NCBI GenBank assembly: GCA_018398585.1
Contig: JAGTTD010000002.1
Location: 34,650,186 to 34,714,185 of the forward strand
DNA: 64,000 nucleotides
Direction: 5' to 3'
From: Simmondsia chinensis
Lineage: Eukaryota > Streptophyta > Magnoliopsida > Caryophyllales > Simmondsiaceae
Shown here: piece after piece, positions 13,210-24,439 of the stretch
Layout of the letters: each line of letters begins with the position of its first letter
Position numbering within the stretch: position 1 is the stretch's first letter
The notes under the pieces: generated by a model
What the model saw: only the letters and a program-made list of their open reading frames with translations
Databases searched by the model: none
What the model was told of the DNA's origin: nothing
Position numbers and translations under genes: made by a program

Positions 13210-13505
13210 GAGTGAAAACCTTCACTTCAAGAGCTCCCCAACAGGTAAAAACAGAGGGCTATACAAAAGAAGAGGGAGAAAATGATAATTAGAGAATAAC
13301 AATTGCTTACCTTAACCAGAAACGAGAACAAAATAGATGGCTGACAAGGGGAGGATGAGGCTTCGAAGTCGGAGGTAAAAATCGTAAAAGAATAGAGAAG
13401 GGAATGAAAGGTGGATTTCTGAAAAGGGGGCATTTACAACATCTGATAGAAAAGACAGATGGTGGAATGAGGAAAAAACACATGTCTCGCCCTGCCTCAT
13501 CTTAT

Positions 13506-13995
13506 CAATAACCTATTCACGAAATGCACCACCCTAACTAACAGCTGGGGGCTTATGGTTTATTCATTTACGATACGCTCCACCCCAGCTAACGGTTGAG
13601 GGTTAGGGGCATATGGGTTGTTCATTCACGAAATGCTCCACCCCAGCTAACGGTTGAGGGTTGGGGGCTTATGGGTTGTTCATTCACGAAATGCTCTACC
13701 CCAGCTAACAGCTGAGGGATGGGGACTTATGGGTTGTTCATTCACGAAATGCTCCACCCCTGCTAACGGCTGGGGGCTTACGATTTATTCATTGACGGTA
13801 TGCTCCACCCCAGCTAACGGCTAAGGGTTGGGGGCTTATGGGTTGTTCATTCATGAAATGCTCCACCCTAGTTAATGGCTGGAGACTGGGGGCTTACGAT
13901 TTATCCATTTACAGTATGTTCCACCCTAGCTAGCGACTGGGGGTTGGGGGCTTATGATTTGACTATTCACGAAATGCCTCAACTCAGCCCTTGGC
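13506..13995. repeat. Tandem repeat A, about 58-60 bp unit, about 8 copies
   Basis: The phrase CACGAAATGCTCCACCCCAG followed by a GGTTGGGGGCTTATGG-type segment recurs every 58-60 bp, with increasing divergence towards 13990. Tandem arrays at this place, between the extra gene and the 3' LTR, are known in Tat and Ogre elements and have seeded satellite DNA in some plants. Confidence 0.9.
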
Positions 13996-14049
13996 TGGGA
14001 CACTAGGGGATAGCTATTTACAGCACGCTCTGCCTCAGGGTAGGGGGCT

Positions 14050-14490
14050 CATGATTTATACGTCTATGCTATAAGCCCTTTTCAGGCAAGCAAAGACATG
14101 CTCATAGCTGTAAGCCTGTTTTTGGAAGGCAAAACCCGTCTATGCTATAAGTCCTTCTCAGGCAAGTAAAGACATGCTCGTAGCCAGAAGCTCGTTTCTG
14201 GCATCCAAAACTCGTCTACGCTATAAGCCCTTCTCAAGCAAGCAAATACATGCTAGTAGCCATAAGCCCGTTTCTAGCCGGCAAAACCCATCTACGCTAT
14301 AAGCCCTTCTCAGGCAAGCAAAGACATGCTCGTAGTCGTAAGGCCATTTATGGCGGGCAAAACCCGTCTATGCTATAAGCCCTTCTTAGGAAAGCAAGGA
14401 CATGCTCGTAGCCATAAGCCCGTTTCTAGCAAGCGAAATCCGTTTACACTCTAAGCCCTTCTCAGGCAAGCAGAAATGCGTTTGCTCATG
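14050..14490. repeat. Tandem repeat B, about 76 bp unit, about 6 copies
   Basis: Starts of the unit (CGTCTATGCTATAAGCCC) fall at about 14061, 14137, 14213, 14290, 14365 and 14441, a very regular 75-77 bp spacing. Each unit carries GCAAGCAAAGACATGCTCGTAG and then CATAAGCCCGTTTCTGGC. The sequence is unrelated to block A, so one element has amplified two different units side by side. Confidence 0.92.
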
Positions 14491-16104
14491 TATATTATAC
14501 TCCACTTCAGCCTAAGGCTGAAGGCAAGGAGTTAGTCATTTGTCCATTCGTGATACACTCCAACCCAGCTCATGACTGGAGGCAAGAAGTCAGATACTTG
14601 AAGCACACTTTAGAAATTTTGACAGAAAGTTCACACAAAAGAATTTTTCAATGGCAAAATAGATAAGAGCAAAAACGTAACATTTATATTAACAAAACAG
14701 ACAACTCATTACAAGAAAATTACAAGATAACGTATACAGTCAAAATAGTACAAAACAGAGAGGGACAATATTAATGCAAAACAAGAACCCCCTCTCCTGT
14801 AACCCCTAAGACATTACTAGTTGAAGACGTCAAAAGGAACTAGAGGCTCCTCCCCGCAACGGAACAGCGAACTAACATACGGGAACAACTGAATTTGAGT
14901 ATCGCATTGATGATTTCCCAGGAGAAGTATACGACCTCGTGAACTCCCCTAAAGAGCACAACGATACAAGTGATCGCGGGTGGCGAAAGTAAGATACTCT
15001 CGTGACACAGTAAAGCCGGTAATAACAGGATTCCACCTGCCCCCACACCGAGGTAGTCGGATAAACAAACTATAATGTTTTACCTAAGAACTTGGGTCCT
15101 CCAAGTTCGATAAAGTCCATACTGTAAAAACCGGATTCCGCAAAGTCAGCAAACAAAGTGTAGGCATCTCCGCCAAGGCGTTCCACCATTTAGAAATCCT
15201 CGCGTTGGTACAAGCAAATAAATTTTCACAAACCGGGTCTGTAAAGGGCAGCATTGTCATGGTACCTGGTCCCACGCACCAACGCACCACATAAGGTTAG
15301 TTGAAAGTACCACCAAGATACTCCCCCAATCAGATACCAAAAACAGCTCCCTATTGATGCACACATGGCCAACAAAGATGTGTTTCTAGGACCCACATCA
15401 ACAATGCCCCTGAAAACCCACTCTTCCTCCCAAGAATATACCTAATATTCGCTGGTCCAATAACCACAACAAGGATAATTTAAATCTAACACCAGTAGAT
15501 ACAGGTAAATCCTAAACTGCATCGCTGCATCAGAACATCCAAATACCAGGGTTTAGCAGAGAATCCAGATAATTAAGTGAAATCTCTTTAGGCAAAACTA
15601 TTGACTGACACAACTTAAGGGCGAGATTACACACAAACAGCCATCAGAGATTATAATCCCAGCATAATACTAATCCGCCACTTGAATCCGCGACCCGCAT
15701 ATTATCTGGTAACAGCTTCATTGCCTCCGGGGGCATACCAAGAGAAAGATCTCCCGAGGAAGTTAACATCTCTAGGCTGTCACGGACAAAATCAACATCT
15801 GGTTGAAGTAAAAAGCCATCAGCACAGCGAGCTAAAGACCGAAAGGATTATTTCTCAATAAAGTCATGATCCAAGAGCAAATTTGAATACATTCGAGAAA
15901 CAGAGGAAAATCTTAGAAGTAACTTGGTGGGAAGCCAAGACCATATTTCACAAGCCGCAACATCTACAAAAGGCTCCATTTATAATGGCAAAATTGAATA
16001 AAACCCCTACCGTCTATTTATAGGGAAAAATACGCATCTCGAGGCAGATAAATTACACACTTAGAGATCAAAAATTCTTTTAACCTCGAAGTGGGGGGGC
16101 TATT
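14491..16104. other. 3' untranslated region of Tat element 1
   Basis: No recognisable domain on either strand; the open frames at 14840-15290 are short and match nothing I know. The region ends in a purine-rich tract at about 16088-16099, the likely plus-strand primer site, a few bases before the 3' LTR. Confidence 0.6.
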
Positions 16105-16501
16105 TGTTAAGAATAAGGATAAAAAGCATCGAAAGAGAAAAGCCACGAAGCCTGGGAAAGGCGGTAAAAGAACCCGATGCCATAAACAACAAGAACTGTG
16201 ATAGCTAACACCACACCCAGCATAACATAGGATAAAAGCTTAAAGCCGTAACTTGATACTCACGAAGGCCGCGGTACCTCAAACAGCAGCCACAATACCC
16301 AAAAACGCAAACAACAATGGCCCAATAGGATTTTTGTCTTCAGTCAAAAGGATTCGAATTTATCTCCCCAGCCTTATAAATAGAGGGAAGGAAGGACCAA
16401 AAACAAAAAAAAAAAGAAGAGAGACGACAATCAAGAGAAAAGGTAAAAAAGGCTTGAGAGTAGCCTTCCTTTGCAAACCCAGCCAAAAAAATTCCTAAAC
16501 A
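16105..16501 (+). repeat. 3' LTR of Tat element 1
   Basis: A 397-bp partner of 4677-5061, TG...CA, with TATAAATA near 16375. Several substitutions and small indels separate the two LTRs, indicating an old insertion. Confidence 0.88.
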
Positions 16502-16879
16502 GGTTATATACCCGTGAGAGCAGGTATGGGTATCCAATTGTATACTCATTGTGGATAATAGGGCGGGCGGTGGTATGGGTATGAAGGTGGCACCTCCATA
16601 CCGCCCCAGCCCACCACCATCGTATGATTCCATGTGGAATTAGGGTTTGGGCTAAAGAGGATGGCAATGATTTGAGGCATGAATGCTTCGACTAATTCTA
16701 GGGCACACATATATGCAAATGAAATATACAAGATTTGGGATGGCTAAGGTTAGAGACCATAAATTCAATTCGACCCTAAAAATCAACCTAAAAAATATGT
16801 AGATCAACCTGACCTGAATCAAAAAAATTTCTTTGATAATTGACCCCGTAGTTGAAATGACATGACTTGAAACCAACCC
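16502..16879. other. Intergenic DNA between Tat element 1 and the TRIM
   Basis: The first part continues the GGGTATGG-type repeat interrupted by Tat element 1. The rest is AT-rich, with degenerate GACCCGA/TTGACCC motifs that also flank the TRIM. No gene is seen. Confidence 0.5.
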
Positions 16880-17411
16880 TGTTAAATTTCACCAGGCCTC
16901 GGGCTCGACCCACGGAATTGGTACATACAAGATCCATATATAAGCCCAAGTCGGGTTCCATCCTAAAACCAATTGGCAATAAGTGACCCACTAGGCTGAT
17001 AAGATGATCTTTTCTTCCTCAAAACTCCAATGTGGGATTTTGCAAGACTCACATGTGGAGTCCTCAACACTCCACCTCACATGTGAGTCTATGACAAACG
17101 CACCCCTTGCCTTCTCCGATCCAACCGGATCCAACATATTGGAGAGGCTCTTGGCGCACCAAATACAAATGCACCCCTCTTCATGAGGACACGTGCGACA
17201 AACAAGAGATTGAGATCATCTACCGCTCTGATACCATGTTAAATTTTACCGGGCTTTTAGGCCCGATCCATGGAATTGGTACATACGAGATCCACATATA
17301 AGCCCAAGTGAGGTTCCATCCTAAAACCAATTGGCATTAGGTGGAATAACCCACTAGCCTAATAAGATGATCTCTTCTTTCTCATAAGACTCACGTGTGG
17401 AGTCCTCAACA
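16880..17411 (-). mobile_element. TRIM (terminal-repeat retrotransposon in miniature)
   Basis: A complete 532-bp element. LTRs are 16880-17069 and 17237-17411, both TG...CA. The TSD AACCC is perfect at 16875-16879 and 17412-17416. At 17225-17236, GCTCTGATACCA touches the right LTR; its complement TGGTATCAGAGC is the classic initiator-methionine tRNA primer-binding site, so the element reads on the - strand. On that strand a purine tract (GAGGTGGAG) touches the other LTR. There is no coding capacity. TRIMs depend on proteins from autonomous LTR elements. Confidence 0.93.
17225..17236 (-). promoter_or_regulatory. Primer-binding site of the TRIM
   Basis: The complement reads TGGTATCAGAGC, a perfect 12-nt match to the plant primer-binding site for initiator Met tRNA. 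It abuts the LTR at 17237 with no gap. Confidence 0.93.
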
Positions 17412-17619
17412 AACCCAACCTGTTCTTTATTTGACCCCAAAAATGACTCGATAATCAATTTAACCAGACCCGACTTACCATGGACCTGAACCAACCCTAC
17501 TCAAAATGACCCAAAGTCTAACCCTGAACTTAACCCAGGATTTTTAAATACAATGATAATTATTACTTGTCAGAACTACAATTAAACTTCACAAATATTA
17601 TTAAACATTATATTGGTAA

Positions 17620-19589
17620 TGATGCAGACTTTGTGTATGCGTTAGCAAGTGCACTAGTCGTACAGTGAGTAGAGTATCGTTCCCACGATGATTGTATTGA
17701 GTGAATACCAAAATTAGTAGCTGCAATACTATTTGAAAAACCAAAAAATTTAGGATTTTGATATGAAATAAAGTAAAATAATATAAAAAGAAATAAAAGT
17801 TAAAACGAGATTAGAATGTGCTAATTTTTTGTTAGTTTTTATCAGTTTATAAAGTCTAAGGCATCCGATTACACCTTAGTTGCATCAATACGCCTTTTCT
17901 ATTCTCGATATTTAAGTTGTTACTGTGTGTTGATGGTTGAAAATCCTAATTTACTAAACATTCTTTTTCGAGCAACATTTAGCATACTATTTAACATATT
18001 AACCCATCACTTTCGTGCATGAATTTAAATAAGAAAAGGATTTTTAAAGCTCTGTGATTTTCTTTTTTGAAAACCATACAAATCGCGTTAATCTCTGTCG
18101 AGCATTCGCCCAATTTGTGGTGCTTATCACCTCGGCAATCATCATAAATCTCCTTTCGGACTCATTATGAATCATTATAGGCTTTAAATGGTGATCAAGC
18201 GTTTAAAACTGATGAAGAACAATGATAAACATTTCAACAACACAATAATATAACATTGAATACTTTGAATTAGAAACAAGCGTATATTACAACTTAGGCT
18301 ACATCGTAGCCTTAGAATAACAAAATTAGTTCATGATAAACTTAATATAAGACATTATAAATACAAAATTCATGAACTTAGGAAAGAAAAAGGGTAGAAA
18401 AAACTAAAATTACAAACCAAACTTTCTTCCCTTCTTCTTCTTTCTTCACCCGTTTTTCTTCTTCTTTTTCTACACTTTGTATGAGATTTTTGTTGAGTGA
18501 AGGATGATCCAAACACCCCCTATTTATAATGTTTGAAGGGGAAATAAACTATGCAAAAAATTACATCAAACTTGCTTCCCATTTGCTACATGGTGCAGCC
18601 ACTGCTGAAGCTACTTTGTTCATCTATTTTTTTATCTTTTCCTGAATTTCACCGCCCAAAGCCTGCACAAAAGCATCATGTGCATGTTTTATAAGGTGTA
18701 TACAATGAATTTGAGCTAAAATATTGCATAATATTTGCGCCCAAAGTGAGGAAAGTTTGCAAGTTGAACAAAAAAATCTTTTTTTTTTTCCTACTGCTGC
18801 ATGTTGTGTTTTTCACCCTTTTTTTTAATTTTTTCTGCAATTCCATCGCCCAAAACTTGCAAAATATGAGTTAATATGTGTTAAAGTATGTTTGTAAAAT
18901 AAATTTGGGTAAAAAGCATTGAGTTTTTGCTCCCAAAATGCAAGTTGAAGCTGATTGCACCACGACCTGCACCCAGATTCTGCAATGGCTGTTCAACTCG
19001 ATTTTTTTTATTTTTTATTGCTTTACACTGCCCAAAATCAGCTTTAACATCAACTTGAACATGTTAATAAAGTGTTCAAGAAGTTCTTTCATGTTATTTG
19101 TCCATTTTGCCACCCAAAATTTCAAGTTGAAATGGATTGGTTGAGCTTTGTGCATTTTCTCTGTTCTTGCTGTTCTTTGCTGATTTTCTTCAAATTTTTG
19201 AGCTTAGACCCACCTAAATTTAGAGTTTACATCAACTTTGACATGTTAATGCATTGTTTAATTAATCCTTACACTAGGTTTATACATTTTGTTACCCATT
19301 TTTGCAAGTTGAATTGTATTGTGCACGAACTTGTTGTGTTCTTGCTTTAGCCATGTTAATTATTATGTTTTGCCCAATTTTTGCTTTGGTTTGGTGTATC
19401 TTGTTTTTACTTGTTGATGTTAATGATAAAACCTAGCAAGATTTAGCATAAAACGAGTGTTTTTGTAAGAAAAGGGCAATATGAGCAAAAAAGTGCAAAA
19501 TCAAGCAAAAGCGATAAAAATTTGATGTAAAATGTTTAAAAATATATTAAAATAATATAAAAAAATTATATAATAATTTAGACTTATCA
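17620..19589. mobile_element. Solo LTR, about 1.97 kb
   Basis: The sequence begins TGATGCAGAC, ends GACTTATCA, and is flanked by perfect GGTAA duplications (17615-17619 and 19590-19594). No internal retrotransposon region is present, so this is a solo LTR left by LTR-LTR recombination. Near the start is the stretch GTCGTACAGTG...ATCGTTCCCACGATGATTG, a motif I associate with a class of large plant LTRs, though I cannot name the clade. The second half holds diverged repeats of CGCCCAAA...GCAAGTTGAA. Short frames such as 18938-19350 fall in these repeats and are not genes. Confidence 0.85.
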
Positions 19590-19594
19590 GGTAA

Positions 19595-20120
19595 TACAAT
19601 AAAAATAAAGGTAAGAATATGAATTATTTAAAATATAATTTAAGCTTTTGTAAATAGTTCATGCCATAAAGGCCCTATTTATAATGACTCAAAACCCATA
19701 CAACCGGACCTAAGATTGATCGAAATACAAAGCAACCTGAAATTAAAGTGACCCGAATCTGAAATAACTAAACACTGAGACAACCCGACCTAAGTATAGG
19801 TAAAAATCGAAAGTGACTTGAGCCAGATTGGGTTGAGCCTGATCCGACCCTACCCGAGTTTATTGTAAATCCGAAATAACTCGAAATCGAATGGATACAC
19901 TCGAAATCAGGCCAGATGATCCAATTGCCAACTCTAGCTAATGCCAAGTTAATGGCTCTACGCTATCAAAAAAATTGCTAATGAGCTCAATGGTATTTTT
20001 TTTTTTTTTTTGAAAAAACAAAGAAGAGAAAGAAAACGAAGTTAAAGGGCTAGACACTTTAAAAACGAAGTTAAGGGATCGATAAGGACTTGTTAAGAGC
20101 TCGTTAAGGTATCATTAACA
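19595..20120. other. Intergenic DNA with degenerate GACCCGA motifs
   Basis: The stretch continues the ACCCGA/CCGAAAT low-complexity repeat that flanks the solo LTR and TRIM, then a T-run at about 19988-20011. No gene is seen. Confidence 0.5.
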
Positions 20121-20445
20121 GTTAATATTGACTTAATATAGTTCGGTAATGGCTCGATAATAACTAGAATAGCTCAACTAGATTGCAAGCTCGACTTGAT
20201 AACAAGCTCGGCTCAGTTATGAGCTCGATTCAACTCAATAACAAGCTCAAATTGGCTCTATTAGGCTAACTAGCCGAACTGAGCTGAATATCAAATATAC
20301 AAAAGTCTTATCGAATTGAGTTTGAACAAAAGTTCGAAAGCTCGATAAGAGCTCAGCTTGAACTCAAGCTCGATGAGGCTTGTCAAGCGCAAGTTCGAAC
20401 AAAGAGGTGCTTGGCTTGGCTTTGCTTGTTTATACCCCTAACAAC
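20121..20445. repeat. AGCTCGA-rich dispersed repeat
   Basis: Densely repeated AGCTCGA/GAGCTCAA words end in AGGTGCTTGGCTTGGCTTTGCTTG. The same ending (GGGGTGCTTGGCTCGATTTGGCTC) closes the related stretch at 57585-57880 inside an intron of the F-box gene, and a third related stretch is at 56385-56770. This is one dispersed plant repeat family without coding capacity. Confidence 0.65.
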
Positions 20446-22484
20446 AACACAAGACAAAATAGAAGGATATTACGAACATTGTTATCACCTATCCTAAAAG
20501 ATGTTCACTATTTTTCGGTGTGGACAGCATCACCAGTGCTCATCTTCTAGGATTAGCGTGATTCAAGTCCAAATGTGCGTTTGTTAATCATCATGTAGGA
20601 GTGCCAACAGAAGCTTTTCCAAAGGGATTGAGAGAGACTGAAATAGAAAGAACGAAAGGAAAAGATTGTTATTTTGGATGGAATGAACCTTTTGATAAAG
20701 CAGGATTAATTTTATGGGGGCTAAGGTGACTGTTACGAAGAGGTGCCGTTACTGCCCAACAGTTACCCAGCTTCAATAAAATATGATTGTTGAAATAGGT
20801 GGTTGTCGAACAAAGTCAAACCCACAGAAAAGGGGAAACTTATTCATTTGACACAACATTTCCTGAGAATGAAGAAATTGTTTACTATAAAAAAGAACAC
20901 CTTCGCCGCTCAGCCTTGTGGGCAGTACGTGCATAGTTTACATTTACCTTTCATCATTAACTTTATTCAAAATGTTAATTTAAATGGTTTTCTAATGTGG
21001 AACAAGACTTTCAAGATTTTACAAAGAAATAAGATCTTAAAACACCTACATTTGTGTCATTTCCAGTTAAAGTTGCCAACTTTGCAAATGGGTGGAGTGT
21101 GTCAATCCTATCTTCATCCATTGTAAGTTTGTGCAACATAGATTTTTATATTAAGTTTTACTTGTTCTATATTACAAGTTCTAGGATGTGAGAAATAGAA
21201 AGATTTTCTAGGGTGTGTAGTTATTTTCCCTAGGTTCTTAGTAGTATTTAAATAATGTTGGGAAAAATCATTAATCAAGCATAATGGAAGTGTAAAATGA
21301 ATAAAAATATCAAAATAAGACACCAAATTTCATGTGAGAACCTACTCTCAACGAAAATAAAAAACTACAGGACCTAAACAGGTGCCTCATCCACTATAAA
21401 ATTTGCAAATCGCAATCTTCAATTAAAATCCCAAACCCTATATTACAATCATTATCATTGTGACTATTGCATGGTAAGTCTTCAATCCTCTCACAACGTA
21501 ACTACTGTATGATGAGTCGCTAACCATCCTCAACATAGCTACTGCATAGTGAATCGCCAATTCTACTCAATGTAACTGTTGCATGATGAGTTACCTACCC
21601 TCCTAAAAATAGTTTGGTAAGATAAAGTTACAAACTATCATTAACTCTCAATCAGATCTCTTTTCCCCTACCCAAGTGCCACGTGGGCACCCCTTTACAA
21701 AATTCAAAAGCCACATCTTTCCGCACTTTTCTTCTCTTTTTTCTTCTCACTCAACCGTCAATCTTAACCCCCTTTTATAATTGAGTTGTCTAAATTTTAG
21801 CTGATTCACAATATCAATCCCAATCAAACTCCTATAGATAACACAATCTTACTCAGAACTAATCAAATAATATCTTACTCAAATCTCACTCAAATCAAAT
21901 CAATATTAAATTTTGAAGCAAATAATATCCTAATAAATAGTAGTTTTATATTTGTATAGTGCCTTTAGAGTCTACACTCCACTATATATATAGGAAATAT
22001 ATTGCTTAAAGTGCTTCAAGATTTTATCCTTAATTACATGAGTATTCTAACATTTCAAAATATAATGAGATACATGAAGTTTGGAAATTTTAGGACTTTG
22101 GTACCTTCTGCGAGAAGCTGATGATATTTTTAGAATCCAGTAAAAATTTACCAGAAACTATTGATGTAGCATATGATTTTAACAAAATAGTATGTTTCAA
22201 AAGGAAATGTAGTGATGCTTGGGGGCACCTATATACGATGGGAAATATGCTCGACATCAACATTTTTCAATGGATATTCAACGGATTTTAACTGAGGGTA
22301 CGTAGTAATGAAATTCTTAAAGCCCCAGTATAAATGAAAACTTTAAGGTGCCTAAGTAATAAAACGTAACCCTCAAGATAGCTAGATCATAAGTTCCTTG
22401 GTTAAGTTTTGATATATGCTTTTGTCTTCGTGCAAAAGGAAATTTGCGGCTTTGAATATTCATCACTTAGGTATCTAAGTTAAT
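20446..22484. other. Intergenic DNA with a possible gene relic
   Basis: Mostly AT-rich. Around 20790-21115 the + strand in mixed frames reads like decayed coding sequence (for example PENEEIVYYKKEHLRRSALWAVR and TPTFVSFPVKVANFANGWSVSIL), interrupted by shifts. I do not recognise the family, and it could be a pseudogene fragment. The remainder holds the minisatellite at 21465-21605 and nothing else identifiable. Confidence 0.4.
21465..21605. repeat. Minisatellite, about 48 bp unit, 3 copies
   Basis: The phrase TAACTACTGTATGATGAGTC followed by CTAACCCTCCTCAA-like sequence recurs about every 46-50 bp with divergence. Confidence 0.7.
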
Positions 22485-22802
22485 TGTCATGGATTTGCTT
22501 CCATGTAAGCCTGATTTGGGATAAATTGAAGGGAAATCAGCGATTGAAATGAAGAATGAGGGAGAAGAAGATAGAGGTAAGGGAGAGAGAGAGAGAGAGA
22601 AAGAGATAGAGAGAGAAGAGATTAAGAGAGAGAAAAGGGTATATTATTTGTTAGATGATTCTAATACATCAGTAACTATACTTTATATACTTAGTTTAGA
22701 TATTAACCACCATAGCATCATGGTTAGTTAAGTCTAACTAACTAGGTATTTAACACTTTGCTAGTTACAATGACTCATGCTTACAATATTACAACTATGA
22801 CA
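22485..22802 (-). repeat. 3' LTR of chromovirus
   Basis: A 318-bp copy containing a GA microsatellite (about 22585-22625). It matches 27658-27967 closely apart from the GA tract length and scattered substitutions. Confidence 0.92.
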
Positions 22803-22984
22803 TTATCCCCTTCTTTTGAAATCCTTGTCCTCAAGGATTGGACTGAACTACTAAGAAGTAAAACACTGTAATACAGAATACAAGCCATTACTGCAATTAC
22901 ACAAAGAATACAAGCTATAAGGACAGTGAAAGAATACAAGTATGACTCAACTACAATACTGAGCAATAAAGTCTGGAAATTGCG

Positions 22985-24346
22985 ATTGAAGCACTGTGAA
23001 GTCTTTCCAAATAGCTCACATTCATCCAAGTCGAACCAATTAATGACCAATTGAGTTACAGCTGCAGCATGCCTTTCTATGATTCGTCTAGCCAAGAGAG
23101 TTTTAGGCTCCACCTTGATTTCTCCCTGCAAGGTGGTTTGCGTTAGTGAGGGAGTGATGGTGACATTAGAGCCTAGCTTCTTCTTCAGTTGGGAAATGTG
23201 GAAGGTGGGGTGAATGCGACTGGTAGCAGGCAGCTAGAGCTTGTATGCAACTTTTACCACTCTTTGTAAAATAATAAAAGGGCCATAGAACTTGGAGGAG
23301 AGCTTGAGGTTCTGTCTTATAGCCATAGAGGACTGCCTATATGGTTGTAATTTTAAGTAGACCCAATCACTAGGCTGAAATTCTCGTTGAGACCTATGTT
23401 GATCTACAAAGTGCTTCAGTCGAGCTTGAGCATGAATGAGGTTTTGTTTGAGGTTGTGGAGCATAATGGCTCCTTTAGAGAGCCAATTCTGCACTGTTTC
23501 CACAGAGGAAATAGGATGTGGAAGAGACTCCGTATGTAACTGTAGTGGTGTATATCCATACAAAGCCTGAAAGGGAGAGCATTGTAGGCTTGTATGGTAG
23601 TTTTTGTTGTACTAGAGTTCTACTAAGGGCAGCCATTTATGCCACTTCTTTGGTATGTCCATACAAAAACACTGCAAGTATGTTTCAAGACATTGATTCA
23701 CCCTTTCAGATTGGCCATCTGATTGGGGGTGATAGGCTGAAATTAAGTCAAGAGAACAGCCCAACAAGTGAAATAGCTCTTGCCAAAACCGGCTGACAAA
23801 GACCTTATCTCTATCAGAGACAATACTTACTAGGGGGCCATGAAGTTTATGAGCATAGTCCATGAAGAGGCGAGCAATATGGGAAGCATTGAAGGGGTGA
23901 GATAGAGAGATAAAATGAGCATATTTGGTTCGCCTATCCACAACCATCACGACAGTGTCTTTGCCCTCAGACAAAGAAAGGCTCTCTATGAAATCCATAG
24001 TTATATGAGACAGCATTGGTTTGGAACTGGGAGGGGCTATAACAGCCCTGGATAAGCTTTGTTTTCAGACTTGTTGCATTGACATATGTCACTAGGAGAC
24101 ACAACAGTTTGCACATCAGATTTCATGTTAGGCCAGTAAAACAATTTCTCACCCTCTAGAGAGTGGCAGCCACACCAGAATGGCCTCCAATGGAAGAAGA
24201 ATGTATTGAATGGATGAGTTGCTGCCTGAGATTGTGGCTAGCACCAATGAGTAACCATCCATGCTTTCGGATAACACCACTTTGAGGGTATACTCTGACT
24301 GACCATCAGGGTGCACTAGTAATTTAGTGAGCAACTGAGTGCACAA
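22985..24346 (-). pseudogene. Integrase and chromodomain of chromovirus
   Basis: One reading frame runs from 24346 to 22985 with several stops. It holds the integrase core: a first aspartate in ITMDFIESL, the second in SDRDKVF, and the glutamate in GQSERVNQCLETYL (a DDE-type active site that joins cDNA to the host genome). A C-terminal region at 23563-23234 (SDWVYLKLQPYRQ, FYGPF) follows, and then VEPKTLLARRIIERHAAAVTQLVINW, which resembles the second type of chromodomain found at chromovirus integrase C-termini. Such domains are thought to guide insertion into particular chromatin. Confidence 0.85.
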
Positions 24347-24439
24347 TGGATCTCCTTTATAGCTTATGGTGACATCATTAACCCAGGTGGGTTGTACTAC
24401 TGAAGTGATAAGGGTATGGCAGGACCCCTCATGTCTTCT

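Larger units (their letters stand above)
4677..16501 (+). mobile_element. Ty3/gypsy retrotransposon, Tat clade (element 1)
   Basis: This element of about 11.8 kb has two similar LTRs (4677-5061 and 16105-16501), each beginning TG and ending CA. The flanking 5-mers GGTTT (4672-4676) and GGTTA (16502-16506) are a probable target duplication with one change. Order on the + strand: gag, protease, reverse transcriptase, RNase H, a second archaeal-type RNase H, integrase. Then comes a long antisense gene on the - strand, two tandem-repeat blocks, a purine tract (about 16088-16099) and the 3' LTR. Two RNase H domains plus extra sequence between integrase and the 3' LTR are hallmarks of the Tat clade. 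Many stops and frameshifts in gag-pol show that it is dead. Confidence 0.9.

Noticed and set aside
16088..16099. G-run as part of a G-quadruplex element
   Set aside because: A single G-rich run at the expected polypurine-tract position of a retrotransposon explains it.
18938..19350. Two small + strand frames
   Set aside because: They lie inside the solo LTR, in its diverged internal repeats, and share no family resemblance.
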